Positions 4,750-8,429 of a stretch of 8,429 nucleotides of DNA are shown piece by piece (the first letter of the stretch is position 1; each line of letters begins with the position of its first letter). Origin of the DNA: JBAZZQ01 sp041658725 (GTDB lineage: Bacteria > Planctomycetota > Phycisphaerae > JAAYCJ01); assembly GCA_041658725.1 (NCBI GenBank), contig JBAZZQ010000092.1, forward strand, positions 1-8,429, written 5' to 3'. Position numbers and translations under genes: made by a program. The notes under the pieces are model-generated. The model worked only from the letters and a program-made list of their open reading frames with translations. It made no database searches and was not told the DNA's origin.

Positions 4750-6228
4750 ATGAGAATGTTATCTTTTACTTCAGGTGGCGTTCAGCGACGCCTTACCCTC
4801 GTGGCTCTGTCGTTCGTCGTAATTGGCGGAATCTTTTCCGTGGGGTTATCCTCGAAACAAGTAACGCAAAATGTTTCCCAGCCCCAGCAACTTAAAGTCT
4901 CCGTCAACCAGACCTTGAGTTTAAGTTTTTCCGTTCCCATCAAGCGAGCGGTGATCGCCAATGAAAAAGTGGCTGCGGTGTCCATTATCTCACCCAAACA
5001 GGTTATCATCACCGGAAAGACGTTCGGTTTTAGCCAACTTCTTTTGTGGGATGAAACCGGAGAGCAGTTGCTTTATGACGTTCGAGTGGACGTAGACATG
5101 CAGCGGTTGGCCGCCACGATTCGTGACGCTACTCCGCGGGCCAAGGTCGATGTCTCGACCATTCTGGATACGGTGGTGCTTTCCGGAACGGTTCCCGATG
5201 CCCCGACGGCTGAGCGGATCGTCAATCTGGCGAAGATTTTTGCCGGTAAGGTGGAAAATCAACTTATAGTGGCGGGGAATCAGCAGGTTCTCCTTCGGGC
5301 CACCGTGGCGGAAGTTTCACGCGGCGCGATCCGAGCGTTGGGTCTTAACGGAACGTTTTTCGGTGCAAAGGCGTTTGGTGGAAGCAATGTAAATATGCTT
5401 AACCCGACGAGCATCGGTTTGCTGAAGGACACGCCCGTTCCCATCGATGTCCCCAATCACTTTCAGATAAGCGGTGCGGACCTGGTGGTGAACCCCACCA
5501 GCACGCTCTATTTTGGTCTTCCGCGGGCGCAGATGGAATTGTTCCTTCAGGCGATGCAGGATAACAGCCTGGTGAAGGTTCTTGCCGAACCGAATTTGGT
5601 GGCCATTTCCGGTCAATCCGCGGAGTTCCTGGCCGGTGGAGAATTGCCGGTGCCGACACCTACGGAAAACGGGCTCGCCATTACTTTTCGAGAATTTGGT
5701 ATCCGGTTAAAGTTTCTGCCGGTGGTCCAGGCGGGTGGAATGATCCGAATAAGCGTAACGAGCGAAGTTTCGGAACCTGATTTTACGAACGCGGTTCAAA
5801 TTTCAGGGTTGACGATACCCGGGATTCAAAAGCGGATGGCGCAAACGGTGGTGGAAGTCGGATCGGGTCAAACGTTCGCCATCGCGGGGCTTCTGAGTGA
5901 AAACGTTCGCGGGGTCGCCAGCAGAGTTCCAGGTGTGGGACAAATTCCGATTTTGGGCGCGCTTTTCCGATCAGTGCGATATGAACGGCATGAAACCGAA
6001 CTTGTTATTCTGATCACCCCGGATATCGCCTCGCCGCTGAATCCGAATGAAGTTAATTGTGTGCCTGGACGGGAAAACGTGGTTCCCAATGATTGGCAAG
6101 TTTACGGCATGGGACTGCTTGAAGGTTGTCCTTCGTCCTCGGTTGTGCCGGAACCGGCCCAGCCGAGATTTTCACCGCCAGGTCCGCTGTGTGGTCCGTG
6201 GGGACCGCAGCAAACCGCGGAGAAGTGA
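4750..6228 (+). CDS. cpaC: Flp pilus outer-membrane secretin CpaC/RcpA
   Basis: A 492-residue secretin subunit that forms the outer-membrane ring through which the Flp pilus passes. A membrane-spanning signal sequence (about 13-33) is followed by the N-terminal secretin domain (about 46-115, with the IKRAVIANEKVAAVSIISP and KTFGFSQLLLWD pattern). Next comes a BON-like domain (about 116-170, VVLSGTVPDAPTAERIVNLAKIFAG) and then the secretin core. Core signatures are VLAEPNLVAISGQSAEFLAGG (277-297), VPGVGQIPILGALFRS (393-408) and ELVILITPDI (417-426). The tail (about 437-492) is rich in Pro and Cys, with no recognised domain. A TTG at 4720 would add 10 residues. The ATG at 4750 is chosen because GGAGA (4738-4742) precedes it at 7 bases. 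ATG 4756 is a weaker alternative. Confidence 0.94.
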   Translation: MRMLSFTSGGVQRRLTLVALSFVVIGGIFSVGLSSKQVTQNVSQPQQLKVSVNQTLSLSFSVPIKRAVIANEKVAAVSIISPKQVIITGKTFGFSQLLLWDETGEQLLYDVRVDVDMQRLAATIRDATPRAKVDVSTILDTVVLSGTVPDAPTAERIVNLAKIFAGKVENQLIVAGNQQVLLRATVAEVSRGAIRALGLNGTFFGAKAFGGSNVNMLNPTSIGLLKDTPVPIDVPNHFQISGADLVVNPTSTLYFGLPRAQMELFLQAMQDNSLVKVLAEPNLVAISGQSAEFLAGGELPVPTPTENGLAITFREFGIRLKFLPVVQAGGMIRISVTSEVSEPDFTNAVQISGLTIPGIQKRMAQTVVEVGSGQTFAIAGLLSENVRGVASRVPGVGQIPILGALFRSVRYERHETELVILITPDIASPLNPNEVNCVPGRENVVPNDWQVYGMGLLEGCPSSSVVPEPAQPRFSPPGPLCGPWGPQQTAEK

Positions 6229-6258
6229 AAAATACAAATTGAAATTTGTAAAGTACGG

Positions 6259-6293
6259 AAGGGACAGTCGTAGGCGGCTGTCCTTTTCTTTTT
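6259..6293 (+). terminator. intrinsic terminator or attenuator after the secretin gene
   Basis: AAGGGACAGTCG (6259-6270) pairs with CGGCTGTCCTTT (6275-6286) over 12 pairs including two G-T pairs, loop TAGG, followed by TCTTTTT. This is a textbook rho-independent terminator. A smaller hairpin, TACAAAT-TGAA-ATTTGTA (6233-6250), stands just before it. Only 27 bases separate the T-run from the next start codon, so readthrough must feed the TadG-like gene unless a promoter lies inside this region. Confidence 0.75.
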
Positions 6294-6320
6294 ATGTGGC
6301 TTTAAGTCAAGGAGGTTTTT

Positions 6321-7523
6321 ATGAAGACGTTAAGTTCTATTCACGGATTGCTGAAACAAAAATTTAATCGCAAATCGGCTGTCATCGTCTGGACCGCGAT
6401 TTCCATCACTACCCTCATTGGGTTCGCAGCCTTGTCTTTGGACCTGGGATATATACAGGTCGTTCGAGGCCAGATTCAGCGGGCCGCCGATTCCGCCGCC
6501 ATGGCCGGTGTGTCCGCGTTTACCAGCCCCTCCCAGTTTACCGCAAACTACAATCGTGACGACATCACATCGCTCGCGACGAGCCGAGCTTTGGCGTATG
6601 GGGCCAAGAATTCAGCCGACGGAAAATTCCTCATTCTTGCCGCGTCCAATATCCTCGTCGGCAACCTGGCCCACCCGGAAAGTATGACGGACACTATTTC
6701 GACTTCGACCTATCCGTACAACGCCGTTCGATGCACCGTCGAGAAAAGCACCGCCAGCGCCAATGGTGCGGTACCCACCTTTTTCGCCAAAATCTGGGGT
6801 ATCAATAACACCGCCATCAGCGCCACCGCCACCGCCGTCCTCAACACCCACCTCGGAGGCTACAAACCGGGAACAAACGGCGGACCGCTGATTCCCATAA
6901 CCATCGACCAGGCCACATGGACCGATATGATTACAAACAAAAACGGTGCGGATACCTACGCGTTCGATTATGAGACCAAACAGATTAACCACTCTAACGA
7001 CGGGATTCCCGAAATTAACATCTATCCCGATAAGAAAAAGACCGATACCGGCGGGTCCGGCAATTTCGGGCTTTTGAATTTCAATAATGGAAACAATAGC
7101 GTCAACCCGGTGGGCGATCAAATCCAAAACGGACTGACTGCCGATGAAGTTACGCGGACAATCGGCAGTGATACGTTCGTTTTTTACAAAGACGTTATTT
7201 CGCCTTCCAACGAAGTCGTCGGCACTTCCATTACCTACGCCCTCGACGGAACCCCTGGCCTAAAGGCATCGCTCCAGAGCGCCTTTACTTCCCGAATCGG
7301 GACTGTGGTTGGGGTCTTCATCAATAGTCAGGTTGTCGGACCGGGGTCTAATTGCGTCTACACCATCACCGGAATCCAATATGGTATCCTTCTGGCCGCC
7401 GATCTGACCGGTAACAACAAGGCCGTTATTATTCAACCGACGGTTTACGTTGGTTCGGAAAACATCATTGTCCCGGACGCTCCGACGAACCCTACCGCCG
7501 GAAGAATATCACTGGTGCGATAG
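6321..7523 (+). CDS. tadG: TadG-like pilus assembly protein, first copy
   Basis: A 400-residue protein with the TadG N-terminal domain. A basic leader ending KFNRKS is followed by one membrane helix and the signature TTLIGFAALSLDLGYIQVVRGQIQRAADSAAMAG (30-63). A conserved block NGAVPTFFAKIWGINNTAISATATAVL (148-174) ends the shared region. The rest (about 175-400) is rich in Asn, Thr, Gly and Ser. It looks like an exported beta-structured domain, with no VWA signature recognised. TadG-like proteins sit in the inner membrane with the bulk in the periplasm and take part in Flp pilus assembly. AAGGAGG (6309-6315), 5 bases before the ATG, fixes the start. It follows the secretin terminator closely and precedes a broken paralogue that has the same N-terminal layout. 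Confidence 0.85.
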   Translation: MKTLSSIHGLLKQKFNRKSAVIVWTAISITTLIGFAALSLDLGYIQVVRGQIQRAADSAAMAGVSAFTSPSQFTANYNRDDITSLATSRALAYGAKNSADGKFLILAASNILVGNLAHPESMTDTISTSTYPYNAVRCTVEKSTASANGAVPTFFAKIWGINNTAISATATAVLNTHLGGYKPGTNGGPLIPITIDQATWTDMITNKNGADTYAFDYETKQINHSNDGIPEINIYPDKKKTDTGGSGNFGLLNFNNGNNSVNPVGDQIQNGLTADEVTRTIGSDTFVFYKDVISPSNEVVGTSITYALDGTPGLKASLQSAFTSRIGTVVGVFINSQVVGPGSNCVYTITGIQYGILLAADLTGNNKAVIIQPTVYVGSENIIVPDAPTNPTAGRISLVR

Positions 7524-7557
7524 TTTTTATTTATGATTTTAAATCGGGGAAGTTTTT

Positions 7558-8316
7558 ATGAAGAAGTTTATGTATTATTAAAAGTTTAATCGAAAGTCGG
7601 TGGCCATTGTCTGGACTGCGGTATCAATGATAGCGGTGGTTGGTTTTACCGCCATTGCCGTGGATACGGGTTATACATATCACGTCAAGGCCCAGTTGCA
7701 GCGGACTGCCGATGCCGCGGCCATGGCGGCAGCCAGCCAGTTGGCCTCTACGACAAACCTTACCGTGTCCGACATCCTCGCCATCGCACAACCGTATGCA
7801 CAAAAAAATCTCTGCGGAAACGTTTATCCACAGATCACGGCCTCCGACGTCGTGCTGGGGCGAAACGTTGTTGATGGAAACGGTAAACCCTGCTTTCAGG
7901 CAGGTGTGCAGCCCTACGACTCGATTAAAATTAGCGTTCGGCTGACCGCAAATTCCCCGAATGGCGCAATTCCTCTATTTTTCGGCGGAGTCCTGGGCAA
8001 GTCGAGTACCGAACTTATCGCCAGCGCTTGCGCCACTCTGATCCCTCGCGACGTCGCCATTGTCATCGACTTGTCGCGGTCGATGGACTACGATAGCCAG
8101 TTTCGGCACGAGTCTACGGGAATCAACATCAATGAGGTCTGGCAGGACCTGGGGTCCAGGACTTATGGTAAAATGACAGTTTTTCATACCAATGCTTCGT
8201 CCATGCCGACCTATTCCAGTTCCACAACAAACAGCAACATCATCAAAACTCTGGGTTTGAACACGGCAACCTATCCTTACACCCCGGAGGTAGTTGGGAT
8301 AATTAGTCGTCCCTGA
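7558..8316 (+). pseudogene. tadG: TadG-like gene with VWA domain, second copy, broken
   Basis: The natural start is ATG 7558, behind GGGGAAG and a TTTTT gap like that of the first copy. It is followed by codons for MKKFMYY and then TAA (7579-7581). The frame goes on without further break as KFNRKSVAIVWTAVS, matching the paralogue's KQKFNRKSAVIVWTAIS, so the stop falls exactly where the paralogue has CAA. The open part (GTG at 7600 onward, 238 codons) has the TadG domain (VGFTAIAVDTGYTYHVKAQLQRTADAAAMA), the NGAIPLFFGG block, and the start of a VWA domain with a metal-site DLSRS (bases 8068-8082). It then stops at 8316, only about 80 residues later and well short of a whole VWA domain. A frameshift near 8281 is likely, because the neighbouring frame continues as PGGSWDN after YPY. 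Restart at GTG 7600 could still give a short product, but it has no good ribosome-binding site. Confidence 0.7.
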
Positions 8317-8429
8317 AAAAGTCAAATTTTAACGAAGCACACTACAAAGCGATGGGTTTGGATATTCGGATGATCAAAAATCCGGGCCAAAAATTGCAGG
8401 CACAATAAAAGATGCCGCAGCAGGCGGCG
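8283..8429 (+). other. probable remnant of the VWA part of the second tadG gene
   Basis: Read from 8283, two bases on from the preceding frame, the sequence gives PGGSWDN. It joins well to the TYPY before it, since YPYP.GSW is a pattern I recall from planctomycete TadG/VWA proteins. A TAG (8304-8306) and a TAA (8406-8408) then interrupt this frame, with 33 codons open between them (SSLKKSNFNEAHYKAMG...). Beyond 8316 no clear gene starts. The stretch is most simply a decayed tail running off the right edge, and the evidence weakens after 8303. Confidence 0.35.

Noticed and set aside
6612..7127. 171-codon minus-strand frame within the TadG-like gene
   Set aside because: It lies wholly antisense to a well-supported coding region and is low in complexity. 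It is a shadow frame.

Overview
The window holds most of the structural half of a tad (tight adherence, Flp-type IVb pilus) locus, probably from a planctomycete. The clue to the host is the style of the proteins: Flp pilins with an EDGPTATEYAVMLALI core, a TadE with VVEMAVVLPILL, and two TadG-like proteins with WTA...GF.A...D.GY N-termini, one carrying a von Willebrand A (VWA) start. This assignment comes from recollection of family sequences, not from a search. Most plus-strand genes have clear Shine-Dalgarno sites (AAGGAG, AGGAGG).

Left part (1-1399, minus strand): the very start of a gene that runs off the left edge (ATG at 11-9 behind AAGGAG), then a PP2C/SpoIIE-type serine phosphatase with a receiver-like N-terminal domain and a coiled-coil linker. 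The divergent spacer (1400-1618) holds a good sigma-70-type promoter for the pilus genes (TTGACA at 1513), an ATGCCG-GA-CGGCAT dyad and a weak promoter for the phosphatase.

Middle and right part (1619-8429, plus strand): flp1, a 353-base spacer full of RNA structure, flp2, a strong hairpin terminator/attenuator, a prepilin peptidase (CpaA/TadV), TadE, an unrecognised 49-residue small ORF, CpaB/RcpC, the secretin CpaC/RcpA, another intrinsic terminator, a TadG-like protein, and a second TadG/VWA gene that is broken. The pilin would be processed by the peptidase, pass the outer membrane through the RcpA secretin aided by RcpC, and be joined by TadE/TadG minor components. The motor and inner-membrane genes (tadZ, tadA, tadB, tadC) are not in the window.

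The two points most worth following are (1) the spacer between the pilin genes. It contains a folded RNA closed by a perfect 11-bp stem (1930-1940 with 2090-2100) that resembles HEARO RNAs, the omega-RNA family of IscB/IsrB OMEGA nucleases, standing alone without a nuclease gene and followed by a GTGA at 2131. (2) The second tadG gene, which carries an in-frame TAA at codon 8, exactly where its paralogue has CAA, plus a probable frameshift near 8281 inside its VWA domain. Nearly every intergenic spacer of the operon also contains a hairpin, suggesting that expression of individual genes is tuned at the RNA level.
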